Assembly: GCA_947095535.1 (NCBI GenBank) | Contig: OX352772.1 | Coordinates: 221,593,617 to 221,657,616 of the forward strand | Length of the DNA stretch: 64,000 nucleotides | Source of the DNA: Poecilobothrus nobilitatus | Lineage: Eukaryota > Arthropoda > Insecta > Diptera > Dolichopodidae | Reading direction: 5' to 3' | Program-made: the position numbers and the translations under genes | Notes under the pieces: model-generated | The model's database searches: none | Told to the model about the DNA's origin: nothing | Seen by the model: the letters and a program-made list of their open reading frames with translations, nothing else | Part shown: positions 22,660 through 34,885 of the stretch, in pieces | How positions within the stretch are numbered: the stretch's first letter is position 1 | Layout of the letters: each line of letters opens with the position of its first letter

Positions 22660-22977
22660 TCATATCAAAAGTAAAGTTATATACCAAACAAAAGTTAAAC
22701 TACTTATGTTATCATACCATATAATACTATTAAAATATTCAAAACAAAGCATATTAAATTCATTATAAGATTGAGCACGCCGAATATCAATAGGAAGGAA
22801 ACTCCATAAAGATACTATTTCTACAAAGTATGACAATTGCCTTGACCTTGTACTGTGTTGTGGGACAATAAGAGGAATAACCCGTAGTGATCTTGCAAAA
22901 GATATCTTTTCATAAAAATATTGGAGATTTCTACTCCTTATTAAATTGAAGGGAAAACATAAGTACTTATAATTCAA
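22660..22977 (-). pseudogene. LINE-D C-terminal region
   Basis: The open stretch includes RSRNLQYFYEKISFARSLR, ARSLRVIPLIVPQHSTRSR and SYFVEIVSLWSFLPIDIR. This is the terminal pattern of CR1-like second ORFs (R….P.H.T…R.F…..LWN.LP.DIR). Upstream, between 23,030 and 23,400, decayed post-catalytic RT sequence (KNLGVALNNTLTWSDHII) is readable with stops. Confidence 0.65.
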
Positions 22978-23599
22978 GTAGTTGGTGAAGCTGCAATCAA
23001 GAATACATTTCGACGTATCACTGTCAAATCCTCGGCGATTAACAACATATCTCGCACAAGCATTAAAAATTACATTTAGCCTATTACAGGAATGAATAAA
23101 CTACATCATGATATAAAAAATGCTGTAATACCAGTGTTTTATGAGTTTGCATTTTGTATTTATAGATGCATTTGACGCTATTTTTACAAAATCGGATAAA
23201 CTGGATTAGAAATTTGAATAATATGATCACTCCAAGTTAGAGTATTGTTGAGGGCTACTCCTAGATTTTTGAAATGGTTTACATATGGAACAATTTTAGC
23301 ATTAATTTTGAGGGGTGTTAAGCTAACTGTAGAAATACCATTTGAGTACAGAATAATAGCTTAGAATTTATAAGGGTTTAATTAAAAAACATTTGACCAA
23401 AATGAAATAGCATCCAGTTCATCATTCATTTTTGCCACAGCTGATGAGCTTTTTATCTATTGCACTGGAAATGACATCCGTAATTTCGAGGAGAGCTGTT
23501 TTAGTACTATGATTTTTCCTAAAACCTGACTGGAACTTATATAACAAGTTACCGTTAACTGAATATTTGGATAATTGCTCGTATACTATGTACTTAAAA

Positions 23600-23949
23600 A
23601 CTTAAGAAAAAGCTGGGAGGATACTGATAGGTCGAAAATCATTGATTTCTGGATTATTATTTTTAGGAGTAGAAATAACTTTGGCCAGTTTCAACGCTTC
23701 CGGAATCTTAGAGCTAGTGACAATTGAGTTAAATAAATACGTTAAATATGGTAACATAACAGGAAGTAATAATTTAATAAATCTCAATGGAATATTATCC
23801 GGTTCGACAGCATCAAATTTAATTGAAGAGATAGCTTTCAGAACTTCATCAGAGTCAGTGCTATGGAAGGAGAAGTTATTTGACACCATTTCCCGTGAAT
23901 TTCGCATAATAGAAGGATCCGAATAGTGATTATTGAGACTATTCGACAT
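23600..23949 (-). pseudogene. LINE-D RT N-terminal part
   Basis: The frame has VLKAISSIKFDAVEPDNIP (the KS-GPDGIP motif, here diverged), MLPYLTYLFNSIVTSSKIP, LAKVISTPKNN and NDFRPISILPAFS, RT blocks 1 and 2 of non-LTR elements. After a stop it continues weakly (YIVYEQLSKY, FRKNHSTKTALLEITDVI) to about 23,460. The catalytic motifs A to C are deleted. Confidence 0.8.
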
Positions 23950-23950
23950 T

Positions 23951-25740
23951 AAAATATTAATGTTGATAGTAAAGTATTGATATTGATAATAATTTATTTT
24001 AAAGTGTTGTCAAGCTCGGGTTATTTAAATCGTACACTTTTACTTCTGATTTTAATTTTGAATAAATTTGAATTTTTACTTTAATTTTTAATTTACATAC
24101 TTTAATTTATTTTAATTCAGATTTTGATCTTGGTTAAATTTAAAATTGATTTTGGGTCTAATTTTGAGTTTAATTAAAATTCAACTTTGATTTTATTTTA
24201 GTTTTGACTTTAATTTTAAACTGGATTTCAATTTCAATTTTATTGTTTTTTTTATTTTTTGCTCTATATTTATTTTATAACAAAATTACCAATTTTAATG
24301 TTATTTTCTGTAACATTCGGGTTTCAAACGAATTTTCATGCCGTTGATTGCCATCTTAGTTCAAGTAAACCAGCAATGTTAGCTCTATATGAAACACAAG
24401 TCAGTAACCACAATGATAACGTTAATGTATCACACAAACTACTCACTTATTTCACACTTCGTACCCAAAAGAGGTATCACTGTCTATATAAAAAAATGAC
24501 ATCGCTTTCAACACACTTCTAAAATACAAATGTTCTAGCCCAACCTTTGGGTCAAACCACTACATTTGGGTCAAAGTTCTGCTATGGAGATTGAAAATCT
24601 ATCGAACCAGATCAATGAAATTTTGAACTCATCTCCAGAAACTAAAATGGTTCTGGCGGGAGATTTCAACATTCATAACAGGGACTAGCTTTATTTTTTT
24701 AGTAACATCTCCCCTAGTCAAAACTCAATTGGAAAACAAGTTGAACCACACTGTTCCACCTTTCTCAACTCGTTAAAAATCCCACTAGGATGCCGGATCG
24801 TGCTGATCATAAAAATTTTCTTTTAGATAAATTTATCACCACACACCCTCAAAAATATGGGGTTTCAGTTGGTAGCCTTTCAGACTTATTTAAACATGCT
24901 GGGTATCGGGTTAAACCAGAAATTGATTTGGTCAAATTACATTTTTGATATAACCAAGGACGCAGCTGAATATTTGGGTTTTTTGTGTCGCTGCAAAACT
25001 TACTTTTCCGAATCTGATTTTCAATATCTATAAAACGTACATTAGGCCGAAAATGTATTATAATCCACACATTTGGGCTGCACACCCTCAAGCAGCACTG
25101 GGTCATTTAGATAATGTGCAAAACAGAGCTATTCGTCTTATCAACGACCCCAGTGTTCAATGCTCACTTCAATGCTCAGTCGACTCAGCCATCGTTGCAC
25201 AGTTGGGTCACTGACCTTGTTTTATAGATATTTCGTAGAGATTAACACTTGTTCCAAAGAAATAAAACAGTTAATGCCTCCACTCAAAGTTTTCCAACGA
25301 GAAACAAGGAGGCAACAGATGCTCATCCCTACCATGTAAAGTTATCAAGATGGCGAAATACAGCTTATGGAAATTCGTTTGTCATGCGCATGTCCCGTTT
25401 GTGGAACCATATATCATCGCATTTGTTCCCTAAAGTTGGTAATTCATATGTGTACGATTTATGTACTTAAGTTTAAGAAGACCATTAACATATTTCTTCA
25501 AAATGTCCCTCCAAATTTTTCTACCTATCTCCCATAACCCAAATTTCCCCAAATGATCCTTGCCTCATCGCTATCCCCAAAAGCAAACCTTACTTATTTG
25601 CATTAAAGGTTTCATCCTAAAGTTTGGTTTTAAAAGGGGGATGGTTTTGGTTGGTTAAAGTCCACCACTACGCTGAGGAAATACGTGCTGTTTCTCTTGG
25701 TGATTTTCGAGTTTTCCACCAACCCTCGTAAAAAAAAACA
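23951..25740 (+). mobile_element. LINE-A2: internally deleted copy nested in LINE-D
   Basis: It is flanked by the exact direct duplication ATTCGACATT (23,941-23,950 and 25,741-25,750). It begins with the LINE-A 5' UTR (GTTGTCAAGCTCGGGTTATT near 24,008) and has the endonuclease start (24,300: QTNFHAVDCHLSSSKPAMLA) and the VLAGDFNIHN motif (about 24,652). Near 24,875 it jumps from the endonuclease end (FITTHPQKYGVSVGSL) to the RT C-terminus (KTYIRPKMYYN, LDNVQNRAIRLINDPS). It ends with the LINE-A 3' UTR and poly(A) at 25,729-25,738. RT is absent, so it was copied by another element's machinery or deleted later. Confidence 0.9.
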
Positions 25741-25750
25741 ATTCGACATT

Positions 25751-26565
25751 GTGTTTAATGGTGTATCGACAAGGAAGCTTCTATTTAGCTGGTTCACGTC
25801 AATACTACTCATCCTGATTTCTACTCTTACAAAGTTCAAGATTCGATGCATTTCTCCAAAAGGCTTCAAAAGATAAATTAGAATTTAGTTTTTGAGAAAC
25901 ATATTTTTTCCGGGCTGGGCGTATTAATAAAGTAACTTTATTTCGGAGCTTCGAAAATATTTCATGAGTCGAGCCTGTTCGATTTCGTTTTCAGGTTTCA
26001 AAGGCAATATCACATTCGTTAGATAGTTTCTGGATATCTAGACAGTAGTAAGAGACAAAATAATTTCATGGCTTGATAGTTCTAAGAGGTATGTTTTCAC
26101 ATTTGAAATTAATACTATTCATTACCTATTTGAATGGAACTAACTTAGACAACGATGGATGAGGAAAGCAAATCTTCCCACAAGCGAAGGACCCCTTTTA
26201 GATTTTATGTCAAGGAGAAGATATTCAATTTCATCACTAGTAGAAGAATTATTAATTATTTTGACAGCTATTCCACATTTTACATAAATGGCAACCCATC
26301 CTCCGCGAACCCAGTTACAATCACTATCACTTTTGAATCAATCATTACGGTATATTTTAAAAAATGCAATTTTTAGGATGTCAGGATCCAACCATAATTC
26401 TGAAATAATAATAACCTGAACTGTCGTTTTATGTATAATATCTCGGAGGAAATCTAATTTAGGGTATAAGCTTCTTATATTTAAATGTACTACATTGAGA
26501 CACTGATTATTTTGCAATGCAGACTTCAACACAATATTGAGAATAGAAATTCTTTCCAAGGACAC
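25751..26565 (-). pseudogene. LINE-D endonuclease and linker
   Basis: The start of the second ORF reads LNVVHLNIRSLYPKLDFL and VQVIIISELWLD at 26,565-26,338, the endonuclease N-terminus with N and E positions. Decayed continuation is seen to about 26,100 (GGWVAIYVK-like, DEIEYLLLDIKS). The linker before the RT (MKPFGEMHRILNF, then VDTPLNTMSN) is at 25,869-25,751. Many stops lie between. The linker leads directly into LINE-A2 at 25,740. Confidence 0.65.
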
Positions 26566-26674
26566 AAACGATTGATATTCATAGTTAAATTTAACTTACC
26601 ATATAAAAATACTTATTAAAATGATTATTTGATAATTTGTATATTAATGGTGATTTGTATACTAAAATAAAGAT

Positions 26675-27401
26675 TTAGATGATAATATGGATAGGTATAT
26701 GCTCGGTTGTTGAAAGAAAAAATAAAATTATATATAAGATTAATATTTTAACAAAATAAACAAAGATTAAAGATTTCCTGTAAATATTTGCATGACAATC
26801 AGCAAGTATAGATTTTCTAGGATCATTGCCGGTTATCAACTGATCTTTATAAGTAATTCTAATAGGCTCTTCTATTTCAGTTTTTACAATGTATAAATGA
26901 CCTTCCTTTGTGAACGTTTTGAAGTGCCAACCGTCCTTTCGCATTTTGGAGGCAATGCGCAATAATAATAGTTTAGTATATGATAGATTCTCATTAATGT
27001 ACACACAATCAGTACCAGTAAAACCAGTATGTGAAGTATCTAGGATCTTGAAGTTCAAGTATTTATTGAGAAAAGCCTCTTTGATATTAGTTGTAGTAAA
27101 TCTAATAATAATATTGCCAATATTGATTTTGATTTATTAGTACTGCTATTTCATCATGATAATCCTTCAGCATTTTTTTTAATATTTTTTCATTCTTCAA
27201 ATAATTTTTATGATTTAAAAGTTCACTATATGAAGTATTTGGATGTGATTTATTTATATTAGATTTATCCAAAGAAGACTTATTTAAATTAAATACAATA
27301 TTTAAATTTAATTTATTAAAATTTTGGGTATTTCTTTTACAATTATTATTAAACATAATTACTCTGATTACGACTTCACTAATCAAAGTTTGAATTATCA
27401 C
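26675..27401 (-). pseudogene. LINE-D ORF1 protein
   Basis: 27,401-27,102 is an Asn/Lys-rich, helix-forming N-terminal stretch. 27,058-26,675 reads FTGTDCVYINENLSYTKLLL, KDGWHFKTFTKEGHLYIVKT, RITYKDQLI. This is the C-terminal nucleic-acid-binding pattern of CR1/RTE-like first-ORF proteins (VYINE.L….LL…A…….K…..G.I.V….). In the family it coats element RNA. It lies just upstream of the endonuclease, as expected for ORF1 then ORF2. Confidence 0.6.
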
Positions 27402-28139
27402 TCAATTACAAAAATTAATTGCAATTAATTAATTACAAAAATTTGGAATTATGTATTCATATAAAAAAAAATTAATTGCAAGAATTTTAGTTTTTTTTTT
27501 CAAATTTCAAGAATATATATTATTCAAATAAAAAAACAGCGTGTTTATTGAAAATTTTTAAAATGTCTGGAAGATAAATTATACGATCATCAGTATTAAT
27601 ATGTTCTCAGATAGTTTACAATTATTTATTTTATTTTTTTCCACTTATTACTTAAAAGGTAGGATTTTTTCCCTTTTTAAAAAATAATTCTGCCTTCTGC
27701 TACGATGGTTGTTCCGAAACTCACTCTTCTTCTTTCTTTTTCGTCTTTTCCATAAAAAAAAAATCACATGGACAATATTTTCTTCTTTTCACCTCCTCTA
27801 TCGTTTCACCCTTTTAATTGCCAATTGAATATCACTTTTTACCATGTGTTTTTCTTGTCTAGGATAATAATTAAAATACAAGGTAACGATAAAAAATTGT
27901 GACCAAGCAACATTAATTGTGACATTAAAAATTAGTAGGAAGTGTATTTAACAAAAATAAATAAATTATAATTACACTAGACGTGGTAAAGAAAAAATTT
28001 GCATATTAGGGATTTTACATGAGAATATCCCCAACCACAAAAAATTATTTGCCACTGGACATTACAAAGTGCTAATATAATATATAAATGAAAATATATT
28101 TCAAATTTTATTTCAACATTTCAATTTATTTCATTTCAG
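27402..28139. other. AT-rich non-coding stretch
   Basis: No gene or repeat family recognised. The last 30 bases (28,105-28,139) form a pyrimidine-rich run ending CAG, relevant to the candidate exon that follows. Confidence 0.4.
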
Positions 28140-28220
28140 GTTTATATTTGCATACCTTGGTTATGAGGACATTTTCATATACAACCATAAACTTTTTTTT
28201 GTATGCTTTTATTGGCTGGG
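28140..28220 (+). other. Candidate internal exon (splice-flanked island)
   Basis: The island is preceded by a pyrimidine-rich tract and TTTCAG (28,134-28,139) and followed by GTAAGT at 28,221, an ideal donor. Its 81 bp leave one frame open (FIFAYLGYEDIF, then NHKLFFVCFYWLG), hydrophobic like a membrane segment. It could be a host exon in a TE-filled intron. It is short and AT-rich, and the signals could be chance. No homolog recognised. Confidence 0.25.
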
Positions 28221-29290
28221 GTAAGTATTTAATAATTTTATAGATAAAATTACGATAAGCTCAACTTTCATATTTTCTTTAAACGTTCTGCAAAAATAGT
28301 TGACTATTCTATATGAACATTACAAAAACGGATTGGCGGTCCCTATTGTTTTGTATAGAACCGATTTTAGTTTCGGTTTTCAGAGAATTTTTACGTAACG
28401 GTAAATCATAAAAAACTCGTTTTAATTATAAATGTAGATAAAAAACTGAGCTGAGCTCAGCAAATTATTGAAACTCTTATTTTGTACCAATCTCTCTAAT
28501 TATTTTCTAACAAACATAATATCAACAATAAAGCATTGGCTATTTCTATGAATGCCAATTTTCTCATTTATTATTTTGTTTACATAAAATTATATTGAAC
28601 AATTCCATTTTAAGGACTTTGTAATTTTTTGATTTTGAAATTTTGGATTTTCAGAAATAGGATTTCGGGTCGCTCCGAATAACTATCTAATTATTAAAAC
28701 AACTAACCTAACATTCCTCTAATTTTTCATCGTTTTTTCAGAAAAGTTTAGAGTATTTAGATAAGTTGCCTTAAAAAAAATTGTAGGAATTTCTTTTATA
28801 AGAGAAAAAAAACATGCAATTTGCAAACACCATTACCGTATTCAAAAAATAAATTAAATTTATTTATAAAAAAAATAATACGAATTAATAAAAATCATAT
28901 TATTTATTCTTAATTTTAAATTTATATAATTAAAAAAAATTGATAAAAATTCAATGTTATTTTATAATTTTTAGATTATGATGAAACTTAAAATTAAAGA
29001 CTATTGTAACCAATCGTAAACTAAACTATCTAATGTTTTAGCCACCAATAAAAAAATTATTTTAAAAAATGTTTTTGAGTAGCTAATATATTATATTAGT
29101 ATCATATTTGCTTATGTTATTCTGCTATGTTCTACATTATGATTTGAATGTTACATTTATGATATAATTGTAACATTAACACTTTCTCCTCATTTTCAAC
29201 ATATTTTCTTTTTTCTAAATACTTTATAGAGTAAATGAATTATGAAAAAGCTCTGAATCATTACTGAAGCTACGTAAAGAATAGTTTTTC
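28221..29290. other. AT-rich non-coding with one dispersed repeat
   Basis: 28,490-28,690 is a diverged direct copy of 29,875-30,105 (ATTATTTTGTTTA, then GATTTCG.G.CGCTCCGA). Otherwise no gene was recognised. Confidence 0.5.
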
Positions 29291-29556
29291 TCCATATCGT
29301 CCTCTTCTTATAGCTGAAGATTCAAGCTGAAATAAGTACAAAATCAAACCTGCAGATACGTTAAAATAATGAAACAACAATATGGTATTTTTTCACTACA
29401 TCACCTACTTTTAATAGCTTAGTATTTCATCTGAAAAAAGTACAGAATCTAGCCTGAAGATACGAAAAATAATGAAAGAATAATATGGTATTTTTCAAAA
29501 TATCGCTCTCTTTTTCCAACTGAATATTCAATCTCAAATAAGCACAGATTTCAGCA
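29291..29556. repeat. Tandem repeat, about 102-bp unit, 2.6 copies
   Basis: Units start near 29,292, 29,396 and 29,498. Shared landmarks are AATAATATGGTATTTTT-like ends, CTGAA.ATACG.AAAATAATGAAA and CATCTGAAA..AGTACAGAAT. Divergence is about 20-25%. Confidence 0.65.
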
Positions 29557-31190
29557 TTACTTTATTCCATCATTTCCATTAGGCTTGAAAAAAATTTTAA
29601 AGAAATTTTAGTGTGCAATGTAAATTGTTTATTTATTTTCAAAATATTTTTATGTAAATCGTAATGTTATAACTTTTAAATTTAATTTATTTTAATAGAG
29701 TTGGGTATGAAATCCCATTTCTCAAAATCCAATCACAAAATAACCACGAAATCCAAAGCACATATTTTCAAAATACAAAATCCCAAAATTTTCAATCATA
29801 TTACAAAATCCCAAATTACAAAACCGCATGATGCAAAAACATATGTGCATTTAAGTCCTACTTGAGAGAACTGCTCCAATTGTCGTCTTATAAATATAAT
29901 AACTCCAAAAAAGCATTGTTAATTTCTATGAATTACAATTTTCCCTTTTATTATTTTGTTTATATTGAAAATTTCCAATTTTGGGATATTGTAATTTTGG
30001 GATTTTAAATTTAAGATTATGACATTTCGGATTAAGGTTTTAAGTTTTTGAACTTTTTGAGGAATTTTGAGAAATTGGATTTCGAGACGCTCCGACTTTA
30101 ATCATATAATAACATGAATTAATATATAATTTTGTAATTTAAAATTCACAGTCTTAATATGAGATTTAAAAATATAAAGTTTTAAAGGTATTTTTCATTC
30201 TTGGAGGCTGTATTTGCATAGCAGAACTTCTACAAATTATAATTTACAAATAAATCAAGACTTCTTTGTTAATGTTCCACAATTTCGTCTAGATCTTTTA
30301 AAATAAAATTTAAAATTATGATGCCTATCTTTATTGGCTTTGGTTAATGTTCAAATATTTTAAATTTTATTTTTACTGTCCTTCTTCTTTATTAAATATG
30401 TAAGTTTATATTATCTTGTTTATGTTCCCCCCACATAACAAGTACTTAATAGTAAATTTTTTTTTCAATGGCTCTTCAACTCTATTTATGCATATACTTC
30501 CGCAGAGTAGTTGATCATTGATTTAGATGACATCATCAAATTATAACGGTACTTTATATCTCCAAGTTTCCGCATATGTACCGATGCTACCACCTAGTGG
30601 TCGAAAAATGTATTACAAAATTTTCTTAACCTTTTGCACTATTTTAATTAAACCGTTATATTTTTCCCGTAAGTTCCCGTTTCCTGAAACGATTTTCTAA
30701 ACTGTTGTAGAACATAATACTGTCGTTAATATACGTCTTGTTTCATCTTAATCGGTACTACTGTTTCTGAGATGCAGTTAAAAGTGGGTATTTCAAAAAA
30801 AAAAAGTCTTATTTTAAAAAAAAATTTATTTATTATAAAGGTTATCTCATTATCTTTACTTACACAAATTAAAATATAAAAATAAAGATTATTGTTGTAT
30901 ATTATTTGGATTTAACATTATTTAAAATGCATTACTGCAATATCGGCAACCTTATTTGCTATCACAAATTTTAAACCAACATCCCTCCAGATTCAAAATC
31001 TGGTATATTCAGATATCTAATACATAAAGAAGAAATTCTGTTTGTTTTTTTGGGGCGGATTCACTTAAAAACCACAAGTCCGATTGCAACCAAATTTTGC
31101 AGGAACATTTCTTCAGTCCCAGAAGGAGTTATAGGCTATATCGCGTTTCAGTTTATTAACCAATTGCGGGTCGAGAGCCTTTTAAAGCTT
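29557..31190. other. AT-rich non-coding with foldback-like and dispersed repeats
   Basis: 29,700-29,830 (repeated AAATCCCAAAAT-type motifs) is complementary in style to 29,950-30,110 (ATTTTGGGATTT motifs), forming an imperfect foldback. 30,490-30,830 is an inverted, discontinuous match to 34,890-35,660 (TTGTTTCATCTTAATCGGTA, CAGTTAAAAGTGGG, AACCGTTATATTTTTCCCGT). No gene recognised. Confidence 0.5.
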
Positions 31191-31199
31191 TATGAATTT

Positions 31200-32250
31200 T
31201 TGTTTGTCTTGCCTAAATAGTATGACCGATTGAGTTGAAAATTTGTACAATTTTCTTCTTAGCCTTAGGGGTCTACCGAAGAAATTTGGTTGCAATTTAT
31301 AAACCGGATTCGGCCCGGCGGGTTTCCAAAATTTTTTTTGTTTCTGATTTTTGTGCAATTTCGCATGTTGGTTTTAAGGTCTGAAAAAAAGTCTGTGACA
31401 AATTTTTATGTGACCCATTTGAGCACGAGAGCCAAACGAAGTTCATTGAATTTTTTTGTTGTCCTGCTTAAACGGTGTAATAAATTGATTTGAAAATTTG
31501 CAAAATTGTTGCTCTTTAGCAGAAAAGCTCTTTAGATTAATTACGATCCATTAATCCGTTAAGGCTTATTGAAGTTTTTTAGAAATTTGCAAAAGTGTAG
31601 ATCCTTACCACAGAAGCTTGTTGAGTTCATTTGGTTACGATACATTAACCCCTTTCGGCACCAGGGCTCAATGAAGTTTCTTAATTTCTTTGTTGTCGCG
31701 CAACGGTATGGCCAATTGAATTGAAAATTTACAAACGTATAGCTCTTCACCGAAGAAGCTCACTTAGTTGATCCATGAACTAGTTTTGGCACCAGGGCCT
31801 AATGAAATTTTTTAATTTCTTCGTTGTCGCGCTTATCCGTTTAACCATTTGAGTTAAAAATTTGAAAGGGTAGCCCTTTACCACAGAAGCTAACTGAGTT
31901 GATTTGGTTACGACACAACAACCCATTTCAGCATTAAGCCTCAATGAAGTTTTTCATTTTTTTGTTGTCGTGCTTAAACTGTTTGACCAATTGGAAATTG
32001 GCACTAATATTGCACTTTAAGACAGAAGCTCATTCAATTAATGCTGCCGTGATACATGAACCCATTTCGGCACGATAGCCAGAAAAAAATGTTGTTGCTA
32101 ATTCTTGCCTAATTTTTCAGGATGAATTTAAGGTTATAAAAAACGCCTGTCACAAATTTTTGTTAACCCATTACCCATTATTACAAATTTTTGTTAACCC
32201 ATAGTTTACCCATTTCAGCACGAGTAGCTATTAAAAATATTCTGCCAACT
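31200..32250. repeat. Degenerate tandem array, about 117-140-bp units
   Basis: Repeated landmarks: GTTGTC(G/C)(C/T)GC…AAACGGT…CAATTGA.TTGAAAATTT, ACAGAAGCT…AGTT.ATTTGGTTACGA, and AACCCATTTCGGCAC.A(G)GC…AATGAAGTTTTT. GTTGTC occurs at 31,458, 31,692, 31,823 and 31,963, so units vary in length (the 234-bp interval would be two units). About seven or eight decayed units. Non-coding. Confidence 0.65.
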
Positions 32251-32269
32251 TTTTTGTACTGTTATTATT

Positions 32270-33800
32270 ATTAAAAAGATATTTCCAACACTCTTTACTT
32301 TTATCTATACTGTTTTTAATATTCCATAAAAAGCTTTCAATGTAAATTATATATATATAGGAATTAAAATAATTAATATATAATAGTAATTAAAATAACC
32401 TTATTAAGTATTTTAAGCATACTGTGTTTAAGTTTTAACAACATAACATTTGCGGGCGTTATTAAAGAACAGAAATAATCTCCTCCATACGACAATCATC
32501 ATGTTAGCATTCAGGAATGCATTACTAACATGTGGTGTACCTACATATATAAGATAGATGTGTATAATATATTTCTCAAAACATATCATCGAAATGTGGT
32601 ACATACTATATGTATAATGTGCTTCTGCTTAAAAATACTATAAACACATCAATTAAATTAGAAAACATGTTCACGTTTCTGTACAGTATATAATCAAAAT
32701 TGAGTACGTACATATTTAAAAAACAAAAAACCTTACATTCTTATCCATATACAGTTTTTACACATATTTTTAGCATATATCAATTTGAAAACATAATTAC
32801 TTATTAGAAAAAGTTAAGGTAAACAAATTCTAGTTGATTTATAAAGGTAAACAACAATCCTGTCTTTTTCTATTAAAAATATGTTAAAGAGAACCTGAGA
32901 TGTATGCATTCAAAAAGAAGTTTTTTCAAAATTTGAAGAGCTGTAGGTACTGCAGGAGCTGTAAAGGATGAGGCTACATAAAAAAGCTGTCCTACAATAT
33001 TGCTCTTTATTAAACATAGTATAAGTTTTGTTAACAAACGGACAGAGAGAGTGAAACTAATAGCAAATTTTTCGAAATGAGCTTAAAATGATAATTTATA
33101 AAAATATTAAATGAGATTACTTACGTAAAAAAATGTTTTACATTATGGTCTTGGATAATTGAAATGAGATTTTATGTTTCGGTATTATTCGGTATTATTG
33201 TGAAAACTCACTTCTCCATAATAGTATACTCAATAGATTACTGATTCCTTTAAAGATTTTTTGTAAACGAATTGTTCTAATTCTTCGCTCTGTTTATTCA
33301 ATTTCTTAAAAAAAATGGAATAAAATGTAATAAGATGTAATAAAAATTAAAATAAACTAACAGCATCTGTAAATGCATAGTAATATGTGAACTTTATTAA
33401 TTAAATTATATTAACGCAAAAACAAAAGTTAATAATTTTCATTTCATAAAGCCAATAAAATACTAGCGCTAGCGGGTTCTCTGCTAGTATATAAATATTT
33501 TGGAAAAAGTAACAATCCTGATTTTGAATCCAATTCTAAAATTACTCCTAATTTAAATTCTTGTATATACCTATATATATAAATATTCTGGAAAAAGTGC
33601 ATAATTCTGATTTTGTAGCGAACTCTAAAGTCCTTCCTAATTATATTTTTACATACATATTTCAACAACAAAACTTTTAAACTTGTGGGAGTTGGCACCT
33701 TCAAACTCCCTTTAAACAAATCATCAAAACGCAACTTGATATTGTATCCAACTCTAAAGTGCATCCTTCTTACATTTTTAAATACATGTTCCAACAAGAA
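32270..33800 (+). mobile_element. Helitron-like repeat (family 5), copy 2, uninterrupted
   Basis: It matches copy 1 throughout (TAACATGTGGTGTACCTA at 32,527, AACAATCCTGTC at 32,865, TATAAGTTTTGT…AACGGACAGAG at 33,020). It is continuous at 32,775, where copy 1 carries the 1.6-kb insertion. It reaches CTAGCGCTAGCGGG…CTGCTAG followed by T at about 33,465-33,487. Beyond that point a tandem of about 91 bp (TATAAATATT.TGGAAAAAGT at 33,488 and 33,579) is shared with 39,793, so the true right boundary is uncertain. Confidence 0.55.
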
Positions 33801-34885
33801 AACAAAATGACAAAAAAAATGTATGAGAAATAAAGTATGAAAATGTTTTTTTTTTTATTAAAATTGTTATTTCAGTTTCGTACTTGATCCACTGGTGGGG
33901 CTATTTGCCAATATATGAGGAGGCTTTCTAACGGTATAATAATAAATATAGGGTGCTTTTGAAAAATTTCACATTTATAGTGATTTTTGAAAATTGGATT
34001 TTTACCAACCGCATACAATTATGTACAAGGTAGGTATTGTTTTCATACTAAAAATTTGTACCCGAGATTTTGGCAAATATGCACTACTCCGATGTGGGGA
34101 AGGCTGTAAAAAATTTTTTAGCATGATGTCCGTCTGTGTGTGTGTGTATGTGTTTGACTGTGTGTGTGGGTATGTCTGTGGGCACGTGTACAGCTTAAAT
34201 GACTGAGCGGAATTTTTTGCAATTTTATATTTAAGGTTTTGACGTAAATATCTCGGATTGATAAGCTTTTGGGCAAATCGGTCAACCGCAAGTGGTAGTT
34301 TACTAGTGTATTTTTTAAGTTTTTTACAAATATTTCATAACAGAAAAATTTTATGAGAAAAATTATTAAGAAAAAGTTGTTACACAAGTAAAGAGGAACA
34401 ACTTTGCCATAGAACATTTTTTGATCCGACTAACTTTAACTTTTATTTAATTTTTTTCTGAGTCCAAATTTCATACAAAACGCTCCATATGAATTTATAT
34501 GAACAATTTTTTTTTGTTTTTTTTTTACATCTCTAAAAATTTATATACATGTAAGTGCTTATATTATTCTTTTGTTGATGACGTAAAATGCAAATGGTAA
34601 TTTTTTTTTTAGCAGATTGAATGTTAATCTTATGTTTGTTTTGTATTTGTTTACAGTTTTTATTATTTTTTACTTCTAATATTTTTGAATGAAAAAAAAA
34701 TCATGTACATTACATAATAATGTAAATGGATGTATGAATGAAAGTATTATTGTTATTGAATAAAACAAAATGTTGTTAAATTATTAGAAATTATTTTGCT
34801 TTGATAAATTATTATGTAAAAAATCTATAAATTTTGGCATTGTACTTTTCGAGTAGTGGTGCGGTTGGTCCTTTGGTGGAGATAG
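33801..34885. other. Non-coding AT-rich stretch with a (TG)n microsatellite
   Basis: A TG-rich microsatellite spans about 34,131-34,185 (TGTGTGTGTGTGTATGTG and interruptions). The rest is AT-rich with poly(T) runs. No gene recognised. Confidence 0.55.

Larger units (their letters stand above)
22620..27401 (-). mobile_element. LINE-D: non-LTR retrotransposon, interrupted by LINE-A2
   Basis: The minus-strand order is ORF1 (27,401-26,675), endonuclease (26,565-25,751), [LINE-A2 insertion 23,951-25,740], RT N-terminus (23,949-23,600), a deleted RT core, and the C-terminal region (22,977-22,660). The LINE-D frame runs into the insertion at NTMSN and resumes at SLNNHYSD on the other side. The RT catalytic block is missing: ITDVISSAIDKK (about 23,460) is followed almost directly by post-catalytic FWSNVF (near 23,400). 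The copy is dead. Confidence 0.8.

Noticed and set aside
33873..33935. Splice-like exon (CAG before 33,873, GTATAA after)
   Set aside because: Weak donor and only a short open piece; not supported beyond chance.
34118..34417. Peptide with a His-Thr run
   Set aside because: Antisense reading of the TG microsatellite.
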